Below, piece by piece: positions 11,883 through 22,830 of a DNA stretch of 64,000 nucleotides (position 1 is the stretch's first letter; every line of letters starts with the position of its first letter). Source of the stretch: Manis javanica (taxonomy: Eukaryota > Chordata > Mammalia > Pholidota > Manidae); assembly GCF_040802235.1 (NCBI RefSeq), contig NC_133161.1, positions 45,435,001-45,499,000 on the forward strand, in the 5' to 3' direction. The translations under genes were made by a program, and so were the position numbers. The notes under the pieces were generated by a model. The model saw nothing but the letters and a program-made list of their open reading frames with translations. It did not search any database and had not been told where the DNA came from.

Positions 11883-13740
11883 TTGAAAGTAGCTGGTAAA
11901 ACTATGTAGTAACTGAAATGATACCTTCCCTGTAACAGGTTCTATATTTACCTAGAAGTTCTAATTAAACTAGAGGAAGTTCAAAATACCTTTATTCTGT
12001 AGTTTGTAACTACAAAAAACTATGACCAAGAAAAACTTCTTTAAAACATAAAGTTCCTGGAATTTCAGAGGGCATGATAAGAGACCACAGATATCTCACT
12101 CCTATTATACAAAATTCAAAGGCAGAGTAATGGGGAATCCTGAGTAGTATTGGGACACACTGCTCTTTCATGATGTCCAGTCCTGGGAAGCTCAGATACA
12201 GCTCAGAAATGATGAACGTAGAAGAAAAGAGGCAGCGTATATTAACTGTACTTCAATAAAAGAAAGGAAGGAAGGCAAAAAGAGAGGAAGGGAGGGATAG
12301 TGGGAGGAAGGAAGGAAGAAAGAAAAGAGGCATGGATGATGAGCAGGCCATTAAACCATTTCTTCATTCAAAGTAATATGCAATTACCCTGGTTAATGTT
12401 ACATATCAGCTTGACTTGGCTAAGGGAGGCCCAGATGCTGGTAAAACAATTTTTCAAGGTATATTTGTGGGGGTGTCTCTGGGAAAAATTAGCATTTGAG
12501 TCATGAGACTGAGAATACCCTCACCAATATGGGCAAATATCAACCAATCTACTGAAGACCTGAATAGAACAAAAAGGCAGAAGAAGGGCAAATGTGCTCT
12601 TTGCTGGACCTGAGATACCCATCTTCTGTCCTAAGACACTGGTATTCCTGGTTCTCAGGCTTTTGGACTCAGACCAGGACTTACACTGAATTGTATCACC
12701 AGCTTCCCTAGTTGTCCAGCTTGCAGAGAGCAAATCATGGGACTTCTCAGTCTCTATAAGTGCATAAGCCAATTCCTATATAAATCTCCTCATTAACAGA
12801 TAGAATGACAGACAGACATATCTCCTACTGGTTGGGTTTCTCTCAAGAACTCTGACTAAACACTTGGAGATGATAAAATATTCAAAATAACAAAAGGGCA
12901 GATGAAAACTGTGGGTCTACACCAGTCCCTGGTCCATCAGACAATCATTAGAGTATCTTCATGTTCAACCCCCTCCCTTTTTTGCTATCGTTTACTGGAG
13001 ATAGAATGAGGCATTAGCCAATCTCCCTCCTTGGAGGGATTAGACAAGACATTTCAGTGAGCAGTGAAGTTTTAGCTCATGTAAGCTACCACTGCCAGGG
13101 GTGGGATAGGGAATAAAAAAATGCCAATTTCACATACTTTGTATTACCCTGAATCATTTCATTACAAAAGGTATAGAGGACATTTATTTTTGGCAACCTA
13201 GCATCCACCCCCACCCTGACCCCCCCACCCTGCCATTTCCATTACCCAAAACTCTATCCAAATAGTTTGGGTGGGACTGACGAATTCCATGGTGGCTGTG
13301 TGATTAGATTGAGATGGAACTTCATATCCTCTGTCCTCAACGAAACATTCTAAAACAGGCAAGTAACCCAGCCAAAGAAAACTCTGGGACTTTTGCTAAG
13401 ATGGGGGAAAGGCAGAAAGAAATGAAGACTGTCTCTTTTTCCCTTGGTCTTGAAGTCGTTTGCCTGGAGCTGTTTTTGCCATCACATGGAACCTAAACAT
13501 GATTCACACATAAGGGGAAAGTGGGTGAGACTATTGATGGAGGCAGTAAAAGGAAGCAAATCTAGATGACAGTTTTGAATACCTCAATCAGACCATGTCA
13601 TACCAATAGATAAGATACCCTCTGGACTTTTCAGTTAAGTGAACCAATAAATACCACTTTTTTATTTCAATCTGAGCTGGTTTTTCTGTAAATAAAAAGA
13701 TTTCTAAAGTGTGACATAATTATTTCACTAAATGTAGTAA
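11883..13740. other. PLEKHA8 intron 1, mixed sequence with a purine tract
   Basis: A purine-rich simple stretch (gaaggaagg/ggaaggaagg types) lies at 12255-12332. At 12370-12870 there is probably an ancient interspersed repeat: it ends with gggtttctctcaagaactctgact, a sequence common at the edge of old mammalian repeats, but I cannot name the family safely. The remainder shows nothing recognisable. Confidence 0.45.
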
Positions 13741-13779
13741 TGCACTTGACAAAATCTACTAATACCCTTTCATAATAAA

Positions 13780-14320
13780 CACTCTCAACAAACTAGGAAT
13801 AGAAAAGAACTTCAACCTGAAAGGGACTCTAAAAAAACCCAGAGTTAACATCATATTTAATGACAAAAGACTGTATGCTTTTCCCCTAAGATTAGAAAAA
13901 AGATGAGGATGCTTGCTCTCTACTACTTCCATTTAATGTTTTATTGGAGGTTCTAGCCAGGGCAATTAGGGTACAAAATGAAATAAGAGGCATTCAGATT
14001 AGAAAGGATTAAGCAAATCTATCTCTATTCACAGATATGCTTTTGTGTTAAAAATAGTAATAATAATAATAACCACACCTAACGAAGCCACTAAAAAACC
14101 TATTAAAATAAATGAGTTCAGCAAGGTTGCAAAATATAAGACCAATACACAACTATCAACTGTATTTCTATACAGTTGCAATGAGCAATCTGAAAATGAA
14201 ATTAAGAAAACTGCATTTACAAAAAGAATAAAATGCATAGGAATAAAACAAGAACAGAAGTGTAAAACTAATACTCTGAAAACTATAAAACACTATTCAA
14301 AGAAATTAAAGATTTGAAGA
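13780..14320 (+). repeat. Old L1 ORF2 fragment
   Basis: A plus-strand L1 ORF2 fragment reading through the region around the reverse-transcriptase active site and beyond. Recognisable blocks are cccctaagattag, ggttctagccagggcaatta, cattcagattagaaagga and ataaatgagttcagcaaggt. It has many indels and no TSD was found. Confidence 0.75.
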
Positions 14321-14984
14321 TCAATACTCTAAAATTTCCCAGCTTGTTCTTTTCTCATATACTGCAAATGTCTTTCTATACTTAATTGACAGCAATGGTT
14401 TGCAAAATTCACTTTTTTCAGTTCAAATAACGTTGTATATAAAAAAATTTTTTCAATAAGCATAACTTTCTTCAAAAAATGTACTTATATGTAGATCTAA
14501 AATGATATAGCTCATGTTCATTTTGCCCTATGTTTTCTCCCTTTTTTATTTCACAACAGCCACCATTTAAAATTCAAACTTCTTAAGTAGAGATGTTCTT
14601 TTCCCTTTAAGGATCCAAACCAAAAAAACTGATTTCCTTAAAGATCCAAACCAAAAAAGTAATTACTCACTAAAAAATACTGTAGCTTCCCTTCTTTTTT
14701 ACTCAGCAGCCTCGTGACAAGTAGATCATATAAACACATCAACAAAAAACAAAAACAAAACTGTACTTCATTAAAAAGACATGATTTAAAAAATATTTAT
14801 CTTAAAGTTTACACAGTTAAATTTCTTCTTTGGTTGATAGTTCTGAGTTTTGATGATCAAGATACAGAAAAATTCCATTATCCACCCCCCCACTGAAATT
14901 CCTGTGTGCTACCCCTTTGCAGCCCTCCCCCCGTACTTTACCCCTGGTCAGCCACTGTTGTGTTTTCATTTTAAATTGAAAATA

Positions 14985-15580
14985 TTTTCTAATCTTGAAG
15001 ACTTCCTCTTGATTCATGGGTTACTTAGAAATTGCTGTTTAATTTCCTAATATTTGGGAATTTTGTACATCTTTATGTCATTGATTCTAGTTTACTGTTG
15101 TTAATGACACAGAACATTCTTTTACATTTGGCAGAGTTTCTATTGTAGCCAAAATACGGCTGATTTTAGTGAATGTTCCAAGTGCATTTGAAAAAAAAAA
15201 TGCTGTATTCTGCTGTTGTTTGGGGACTACTTTATAAAAGTCAATTAGGTTATATTGGGTGATAGTGTTTACAGATCTTCTACATCTTTGGATGATTTAT
15301 TATTTGTTTTGTGGATTACTGAAAGAAAAATGTTGAAGTTTCCAAGTATAATTGTGGATCTCTCTCTTTTTCAGTTCTGCTCCATATATTCTGACATTCT
15401 GTTTTTTTAGATGTATAATCATTTAAGATTCCTATGCCTTTTTAATGAATTGACTGTATAATAATATGCAATGCCTTCTTTATCCCTTGCAATTTTTCCT
15501 GTTCTATAGCCTACTTTGTTTAATATTAATATAGCCAATTCAACTTTTGATTAGTGTTTGTTTGGTATACCTTTTCCTGT
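14985..15580 (-). repeat. Old L1 ORF2 (endonuclease region) fragment
   Basis: Antisense L1 sequence, for example gggttacttagaaattgctg, gaatgttccaagtgcatttg and tgttgaagtttccaagtata, corresponding to the ORF2 endonuclease part. It is separate from the next element because that one begins with its own 3'UTR at about 15590. Confidence 0.7.
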
Positions 15581-15589
15581 CTTTTTATT

Positions 15590-16612
15590 TAACTTTAAAT
15601 TTTAGAGCAATTTTAGGTTTAAAACAAAGTTGAGAGAAAGGTACTGATTCCCCACATGCCCCCCACCTGAACACTTGCATAGCCTTCCCCATTATCAATA
15701 TTACTTACCAGAATGGTATGTTTTTTACTATTTACATTAATGCACCATAATCACCCAAAGTTCATAGTTTACACTAGAGTTCACTCTTGGTGTTGTACAT
15801 TTTATGGATTTGGACAAATGTATAATGATATATATCCATCATTATTCATCTCCCACCACAACTCTCCACCGCTCACCTATCTTTATTGTCTTCATAGTTT
15901 TTGCCTTTTCCAGAGTTGGATTCAGTATGTAGCCTTTTCAGATTGGCTTCTTTCACTTAGTAATATACATTTAAGGCTACTCTATGTCTTTTCATGACTT
16001 GATAGCTCATTTCTTTTAAGCACTGAATAATTTCCCATTGTCTGGATAGATCACAGTTTATCCATTTACCTAATGAAAGACATCTCGGTTGCTTCCAAGT
16101 TTGGGATATTATGAATAAAGCTGCAATAAAGATCCTTGTGCAAGTTTTTGTGTGGACCTATGTTTTGGGCAGGCATAAGCTTTCGACTCCTTTGGGTAAA
16201 TACTAAGGAGTGAGATTGCTGAATCATGTGGTAGGAGTATATTTAGTTTTGTAAGAAACTGTCAAACTGTCTTCTAAAGCAGCTGCACCATTCTGCATTC
16301 CCATAAAATAATGTTTAAGAGTTAACCCTGTTATTTCCACATCCTTGTCAGGATTTGGTGTTGTCAGTGTTCTGGATTTTGGCCAAATAGATGTGTAGTG
16401 GTATCTCATTGTTGCTTTAAGTTGCATTTCCCTGATGACATATGATGTGGAGCTACTTTTCATATGCTTATTTACCATCTGTCTATATTCTTTGGTGAGT
16501 TGTCTGTTATGGTCTTTGGCCCATTTCTTAATCAGGTTCTTTCTTTACTTATTGTTGAGTATTAAGAGTTTTTTTGTATATTTTGGATAACAGTCCTTTT
16601 ATCAGATGTGTC
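15590..16612 (-). repeat. Ancient L1 (L1M type), segment 1 of 3: 3'UTR and ORF2 C-terminus
   Basis: It begins with an L1M-like 3'UTR (ttttagagcaattttaggtt, attgagag-like block, ccccacctgaacacttgcat) and passes into ORF2 C-terminal sequence. It is interrupted at 16612 by young L1-A and resumes at 25391. Continuity is shown by the L1-A target duplication and by the ORF2 order across the joint. Confidence 0.85.
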
Positions 16613-16637
16613 TTTTTTTTTTTTTTTTTTTTTTTTT

Positions 16638-16960
16638 GAGAGGGCATCTCTCATATTTATTGATCAAATGGTTGTTAACAACAATAAAATTCAGTATAGG
16701 GGGGTCAATGCTCAATGTACAATCATTAATCCATCTCAAGCCTAATTCTCGTCTGTCTCCAATCTTCTGAAGCATAACGAACAAGTTTTTACATGGTGAA
16801 CGAATTCTTACAGAGTGAATAAATTCTTACATGGTGAACAGTACAAGGGCATTCATCACAGAAACTTTCGGTTTTGATCATGCAATATGACCTATAAACC
16901 ATCAGGTCAAATATGAATATTCATTTGATTTTTGTACTTGATTTATATGTTGATCCCACA
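16638..16960 (-). mobile_element. Retroviral LTR (U3-R, 323 bp) forming the 3' end of L1-A
   Basis: On the minus strand a polypurine run (GGAGAAA, 16961-16967) is followed by TGTGGGATCA, a typical LTR start. The sequence runs 323 bp to a poly(A) junction. The signal AATAAA (16656-16661) lies 18 bases upstream of that junction. The same 323-bp extent occurs in copy B (26364-26686) and in the third copy (41866-42188), so all three were copied from RNA polyadenylated at this LTR site. The U3 part holds three ~19-bp direct repeats (16779-16838). U5 is absent, as expected for an RNA 3' end. Confidence 0.75.
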
Positions 16961-17598
16961 TTTCTCCTATTATTATTATTATTTTTATTTTTAATAAAAT
17001 GCTGAAGTGGTAGGTAGATGCAAGATAAAGGTAGAAAACATAGTTTAGTGCTGTAAGAAGGCAAATGTAGATGATCAGATGATCAGGTGTGTGCCTATGG
17101 ACTAAGTATTAATCCAGGCTAGACAAGGGCAGCAAGACATCCACGGATGCAGAAGATTTCTCTCAAAGCAGGGGGGGGTGAGGTTCTGAGCCTCACCTCT
17201 GTTGATCCCCAAATTCTCACCTGATGGCCCCCCTGCGACTGTGCCTGTCTTAGGTTGTTCCTCCCTTGAGGAATCTTACCCGTCTCTGGCTAACCAGTCA
17301 TCTTCCGGGGCCATACAGGGAAATGTAAAGTTGGTAAGTGAGAGAGAAGCCATATTGTTTGCAAAGGTTAGCTTTTTACTTCTTTGCAGATTTATGCCCT
17401 GTGGCTTCTATGCCCAGCACTTGTCTCGAGGTATCTTTACCACCTGGAGGAATTATGATACTCGGTAAATTCGATATGAGGCACGAATTCTATTTAAGGT
17501 TTGTAATTAGGAAGGAAGAAGAAAAGCTATAGATGTAGCATATGAAGGAAACTTGGGAGGATTGATTATTTCTTTGACATATCTTCTTGTATAGTACC

Positions 17599-18040
17599 TT
17601 AAGTATGTATAGGTTTTAAACTACTAACTAATTTGCACACACATATTAACATAATAGGAATACGGTGACTTAAACAAAGCAAATCTATAATTACCAGCCA
17701 TCTCCAGTGAAGCCAAGAAAACCATTTAGGCACCCTAGGCATTTGTGAAAATTTATCTATAATATGATGGATATTTTCCAACTGTACTTGAACCATCAGA
17801 CAAATTAAAGCAGCCCATTTCTGGGATCTGTTCACATCCCATATGTTCTTTTAACCATAGATAGTCTATAGTCATGAGATTTTGGGGTGCTACAACTTGC
17901 ACCCCTCCCAACCCCTGGTTGAGTTCCAACAGTACAGATCCAGTCAAATTCGTTGTCTCACTGTATGCACATGCCAGCCTAGACATCTCCCTCCTCCTTC
18001 TTATGGCAAGTCCAGGAGACGGTGGGCTGGATGCAGCCAC
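17599..18040 (-). pseudogene. Retroviral env transmembrane-subunit remnant in the L1-A tail
   Basis: Two overlapping minus-strand frames (18040-17753, then 17835-17599) carry features of a gamma/betaretroviral TM subunit. These are a LQNLMTIDYLWL stretch resembling the LQNR..iDyLl segment, followed by a C-x6-GC pattern in place of the usual C-x6-CC, then FNLSD. Further on there is a tryptophan-rich segment and a hydrophobic, cysteine-bearing stretch like a membrane anchor. The two parts are out of frame, and no surface subunit or fusion peptide was recognised. It is a broken fragment carried as L1 3'UTR. The family assignment is by motif only. Confidence 0.65.
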
Positions 18041-18300
18041 AACCGCAGCATCGTCCGGATGCCTGTGGAGGCTTTTTGATGATCATCCCCCGGCACGAGT
18101 CCTCCAGAGAGTGCTGATGCCGGAAGCTCCTCCTCATATCGTATCTTAGTTCATTTTCTGGGTATCCAAGCTAGGCCTTGATCTTCTGCGTAGAAACAAA
18201 CAGACCCTTTGCCCACACTTTGACATGCCCTCTATACCACTGTGCAGAACTCATTGGAGGTCAGCACACAGTAACTGCTTTTTTTTTTTTTTTTTTTTTT

Positions 18301-18477
18301 AATTAAGAGAAAGGAATATTATCAGAAAAGAGTACCTCCATAGCTGATCATCTGACACCCTTTAAGTGATCAACATTAAGGATATTTAAAGCATGCGTTG
18401 ATCTTTGATTTACCAATAGTTTTATCCTGTTAATGAGTAATCCCCTTTTCTTTCTTTCTTTCTTTTTTTTTTTTTTT
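18301..18477 (-). repeat. Intervening segment between two A-rich tracts in L1-A tail
   Basis: About 145 bp (18301-18445) of non-L1, non-env-like sequence, followed on the right by a T/C-rich tract (18446-18477, A/G-rich in L1 sense). On the left is a 22-base T run (18279-18300). The same arrangement occurs in copy B (28017-28202, T run at 28003-28016). The pattern L1 3'UTR, A tract, short segment, A tract, long segment, poly(A) is what serial 3' transduction would leave. Confidence 0.6.
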
Positions 18478-18819
18478 AAATTTTTAATCTACCCTTACAT
18501 GAAGAATACTATGTTTACTATGCTCTCCCCTATATCAGGTCCCCCCTAACAACCCCATTACGGTTACTGTCCATCAGCTTAGCAAAATGTGGTAGAGTCA
18601 CTACTTGTCCTCTCTGTGTTGTGCAGCCCACCCTCCCCTTTCTCCCTCCCCCCCATGCCTGCTAACGTTAATTCCCCCCTCCTTCTTCCCCCTCCTTATC
18701 CCTCCCTGCCCACCCATCCTCCCCAGTTCCTTTCCCTTTGGTACCTGTTAATCCATTTTTGGGTTCTGTAATTCTGCTGCTGTTTTGTTCCTTCAGTTTT
18801 TCCTTTGTTCCTATACTCC

Positions 18820-21800
18820 TCAGATGAGTGAAATCATTTGGTATTTCTCTTTCTCCGCTTGGCTTATTTCACTGAGCATAATACTCTCCAGCTCCATCCA
18901 TGTTGCTGCAAATGGTTGGATTTTTCCACTTCTTATGGCTGAGTAGTATTCCATTGTGTATATGTACCACATCTTCTTTATCCATTCATCTACAGATGGA
19001 CATTTAGGTTGCTTCCAATTCTTGGCTATTGTAAATAGTGCTGCGATAAACATAGGAGTGCATCTGTCTTTCTCAAACTTGATTGCTGCGTTCTTAGGGT
19101 AAATTCCTAGGAGTGGAATTCCTGGGTCAAATGGTAGGTCTGTTTTGAGCATTTTGATGCACCTCCATACTGCTTTCCACAATGGTTGAACTAATTTACA
19201 TTCCCACCAGCAGTGTAGGAGGGATCCCCTTTCTCCACAGCCTCGCCAACATTTGTTGTTGTTTGTCTTTTGGATGGCAGCTATCCTTACTGGTGTGAGG
19301 TGATACCTCATTGTAGTTTTAATTTGCATTTCTCTGATAATTAGCGATGTGGAGCATCTTTTCATGTGTCTCTTGGCCATCTGTATTTCTTTTTTGGAGA
19401 ACTGTCTGTTCAGTTCCTCTGCCCATTTTTTAATTGGGTTATTTGTTTTTTGTTTGTTGAGGCGTGTGAGCTCTTTATATATTCTGGACGTCAAGCCTTT
19501 ATCAGATCTGTCATTTTCAAATATATTCTCCCATACTGTAGGGTTCCTTTTTGTTCTATTGATGGTGTCTTTCGCTGTACAGAAGCTTTTCAGCTTAATG
19601 TAGTCCCACTTGCTCATTTTTGCTGTTGTTTTCCTTGCCCGGGGAGATATGTTCAAGAAGAGATCACTCATGTTTATGTCTAAGAGGTTTTTGCCTATGT
19701 TTTTTTCCAAGAGTTTAATGGTTTCGTGACTTACATTCAGGTCTTTGATCCATTTTGAGTTTACCTTTGTATATGGGGTTAGACAATGGTCCAGTTTCAT
19801 TCTCCTACATGTAGCTGTCCAGTTTTGCCAGCACCATCTGTTGAAGAGACTGTCATTTTGCCATTGTATGTCCATGGCTCCTTTATCAAATATTAATTGA
19901 CCATATATGTTTGGGTTAATTTCTGGGGTCTCTAATCTGTTCCACTGGTCTGTGGCTCTGTTCTTGTGCCAGTACCAAATTGTCTTGATTACTATGGCTT
20001 TGTAGTAGAGCTTGAAGTTGGGGAGTGAGATCCCCCCTACTTTATTCTTCTTTTTCAGGATTGCTTTGGCTATTCGGGGTCTTTGGTGTTTCCATATGAA
20101 TTTTTGAATTATTTGTTCCAATTCATTGAAGAATGTTGCTGGTAATTTGAGAGGGATTGCATCAAATTTGTATATTGCTTTCGGCAGGATGGCCATTTTG
20201 ACGATATTAATTCTTCCTAGCCATGAGCATGGGATGAGTTTCCATTTATTAGTGTCCCCTTTAATTTCTCTTAAGAGTGACTTGTAGTTTTCAGAGTATA
20301 AGTCTTTCACTTCCTTGGTTAGGTTTATTCCTAGGTATTTTATTCTTTTTGATGCAATGGTGAATGGAATTGTTTTCCTGATTTCTCTTTCTATTGATTC
20401 GTTGTTAGTGTATAGGAAAGCTACAGATTTCTGTGTGTTGATTTTGTATCCTGCAACTTTGCTGTATTCCGATATCAGTTCTAGTAGTTTTGGAGTGGAG
20501 TCTTTAGGGTTTTTTATGTACAGTATCATATCATCTGCAAATAGTGACAGTTTAACTTCTTCTTTACCAATCTGGATTCCTTGTATTTCTTTGTTTTGTC
20601 TGATTGCCGTGGCTAGGACCTCCAGTACTATGTTAAATAACAGTGGGGAGAGTGGGCATCCCTGTCTGGTTCCCGATCTCAGAGGAAATGCTTTCAGTTT
20701 CTCGCTGTTCAGTATAATGCTGGCTGTGGGTTTATCATATATGGCCTTTATTATGTTGAGGTACTTGCCCTCTATACCCTTTTTGCTGAGAGTTTTTATC
20801 ATGAATGGATGTTGAATTTTGTCAAATGCTTTTTCAGCATCTATGGAGATGATCATGTGGTTTTTGTCTTTCTTTTTGTTGATGTGGTGGATGATGTTGA
20901 TGGATTTTCGAATGTTGTACCATCCTTGCATCCCTGGGATGAACCCCACTTGGTCATGGTGTATGATCCTTTTGATATACTGTTGAATTCTGTTTGCTAA
21001 TATTTTATTGAGTATTTTTGCATCTACATTCATCAGGGATATTGGTCTGTAATTTTCTTTTTTGGTGGGGTCTTTGCCTGGTTTTGGTATTAGGGTGATG
21101 TTGGCTTCATAGAATGAGTTTGGGAGTATTCCCTCTTCTTCTATTTTGTGGAACACTTTAAGGAGAATGGGTATTATGTCTTCTCTGTGTGTCTGATAAA
21201 ATTCCTAGGTAAATCCGTCCGGCCCCGGGGTTTTGTTCTTGGGTAGTTTTTTGATTACTGTTTCAATTTCTTTGCTTGTAATTGGTTTGTTTAACTTTTG
21301 TGTTTCTTCCTTGGTCAGTCTTGGGAGGTTGTATTTTTCTAGGATGTTGTCCATTTCTTCTAGGTTTTCCAGCTTGTTGGCATATAGGTTTTCATAGTAG
21401 TCTTTAATAATTCTTTGTATTTCTGTGGAGTCTGTCGTGATTTTTCCATTCTCATTTCTGATTATGTTGATTTGTGTTGACTCTCTTTTTCTCTTAATAA
21501 GTTGGGCTAGAGGCTTATCTATTTTGTTTATTTTCTCGAAGAACCAGCTCTTGGTTTCGTTGATTTTTGCTATTGTTTTATTCTTCTCAATTTTGTTTAT
21601 TTCTTCTCTGATCTTTATTATGTCCCTCCTTCTGCTGACTTTAGGCCTCATTTGCTCTTCTTTTTCCAGTTTTAATAATTGTGATGTTAGACTATTCATT
21701 TGGGATTGTTCTTCCTTCTTCAAGTGTGCCTGGATTGCTACATACTTTCCTCTTAAGACTGCTTTCGCTGCATCCCACAGAAGTTGGGGCTTAGTGTTGT

Positions 21801-22662
21801 TGTTGTCATTTGTTTCTATATATTCCTTGATCTCTATTTTGATTTGTTCATTGATCCATTGATTATTTAGTAGCATGTTGTTAAGCCTCCATGTGTTTGT
21901 GAGCCTTTTTGTTTTCTTTGTAGAATTTATTTCTACTTTCATACCTTTGTGGTCTGAAAAATTGGTTGGTAGAATTTCAATATTGTGGAATTTACTGAGG
22001 CTCTTTTTGTGAGCTAGTATGTGGTCTATTCTGGAGAATGTTCAATGTGCACTTGAGAAGAATGTATATCCTGTTGCTTTTGGATGTAAAGTTCTATAGA
22101 TGTCTATTAGGTCCATCTGTTCTAGTGTGTTGTTCAGTGCCTGTGTGTCTTTACTTATTTTCTGCCCGGTGGATCTATCCTTTGGGGTGAGTGGTGTGTT
22201 GAAGTCTCCTACAATGAATGCATTGCAGTCTATTTCCCTCTTTAGTTCTGTTAGTATTTGCTTCACATATGCTGGTGCTCCTGTATTGGGTGCATATATA
22301 TTTAGAATGGTTATATCCTCTTGTTGGACTAAGCCCTTTATCATTATGTAGTGGCCTTCTTTATCTCTTGTTACTTTCTTTGTTTTGAAGTCTATTTTGT
22401 CTGATATTAGTACTGCAACCCCTGCTTTCTTCTCACTGTTGTTTGCCTGAAATATGTTTTTCCATCCCTTGACTTTTAGTCTATGCTTATCTTTGGGTTT
22501 AAGGTGAGTTTCTTGTAAGCAGCATATAGATGGGTCTTGCTTTTTTATCCATTCTATTACTCTATGTCTTTTGATTGGTGCATTAAGTCCATTTACATTT
22601 AGGGTGACTATTGAAAGATATGTACTTATTGCCATTGCAGGCTTTAGATTCGTGGTTACCAA
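18820..22662 (-). pseudogene. L1-A ORF2 (endonuclease-reverse transcriptase), two in-frame stops
   Basis: A single frame of 1281 codons, close to the usual ~1275-residue L1 ORF2p. The N-terminal APE-type endonuclease has [16 protein letters not shown] and VGDFNTPL. The reverse transcriptase has LSLFADDMI as its catalytic box. The C-terminal zinc knuckle has [18 protein letters not shown] (C-x3-C-x7-H-x4-C). A TGA at 22042-22044 replaces the Gly codon after SSAH; copy B has GGA. A TAG at 21205-21207 follows PGPDGFT and is shared with copy B. No frameshift was found. ORF2p nicks DNA and reverse-transcribes L1 RNA at the target. This copy cannot make it without readthrough. Confidence 0.93.
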
Positions 22663-22830
22663 AGGTTCAAGGTTAGCTTCTTTAGTATCTTACTGCCTAA
22701 CTTAGCTCGCTTATTGAGCTGTTATATACACTGTCTGGAGAGTCTTTTCTTCTCTCCCTTCTTATTCCTCCTCCTCCATTCTTCATATGTTGTGTGTTTT
22801 GTTCTGTGCTCTTTTTAGGGGTGCTCCCAT

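Noticed and set aside
17202..17468. 88-codon plus-strand open frame, repeated at 26930 and on the minus strand at 41367-41633
   Set aside because: It lies antisense to the retroviral tail and recurs only because the tail does. It has no family resemblance, and in each copy it is on the noncoding side.
20315..20815. 166-codon plus-strand frame (also at 30043) rich in Leu/Ser/Phe, membrane-protein-like
   Set aside because: It is the antisense shadow of L1 ORF2. The hydrophobic look comes from reading A-rich ORF2 backwards.
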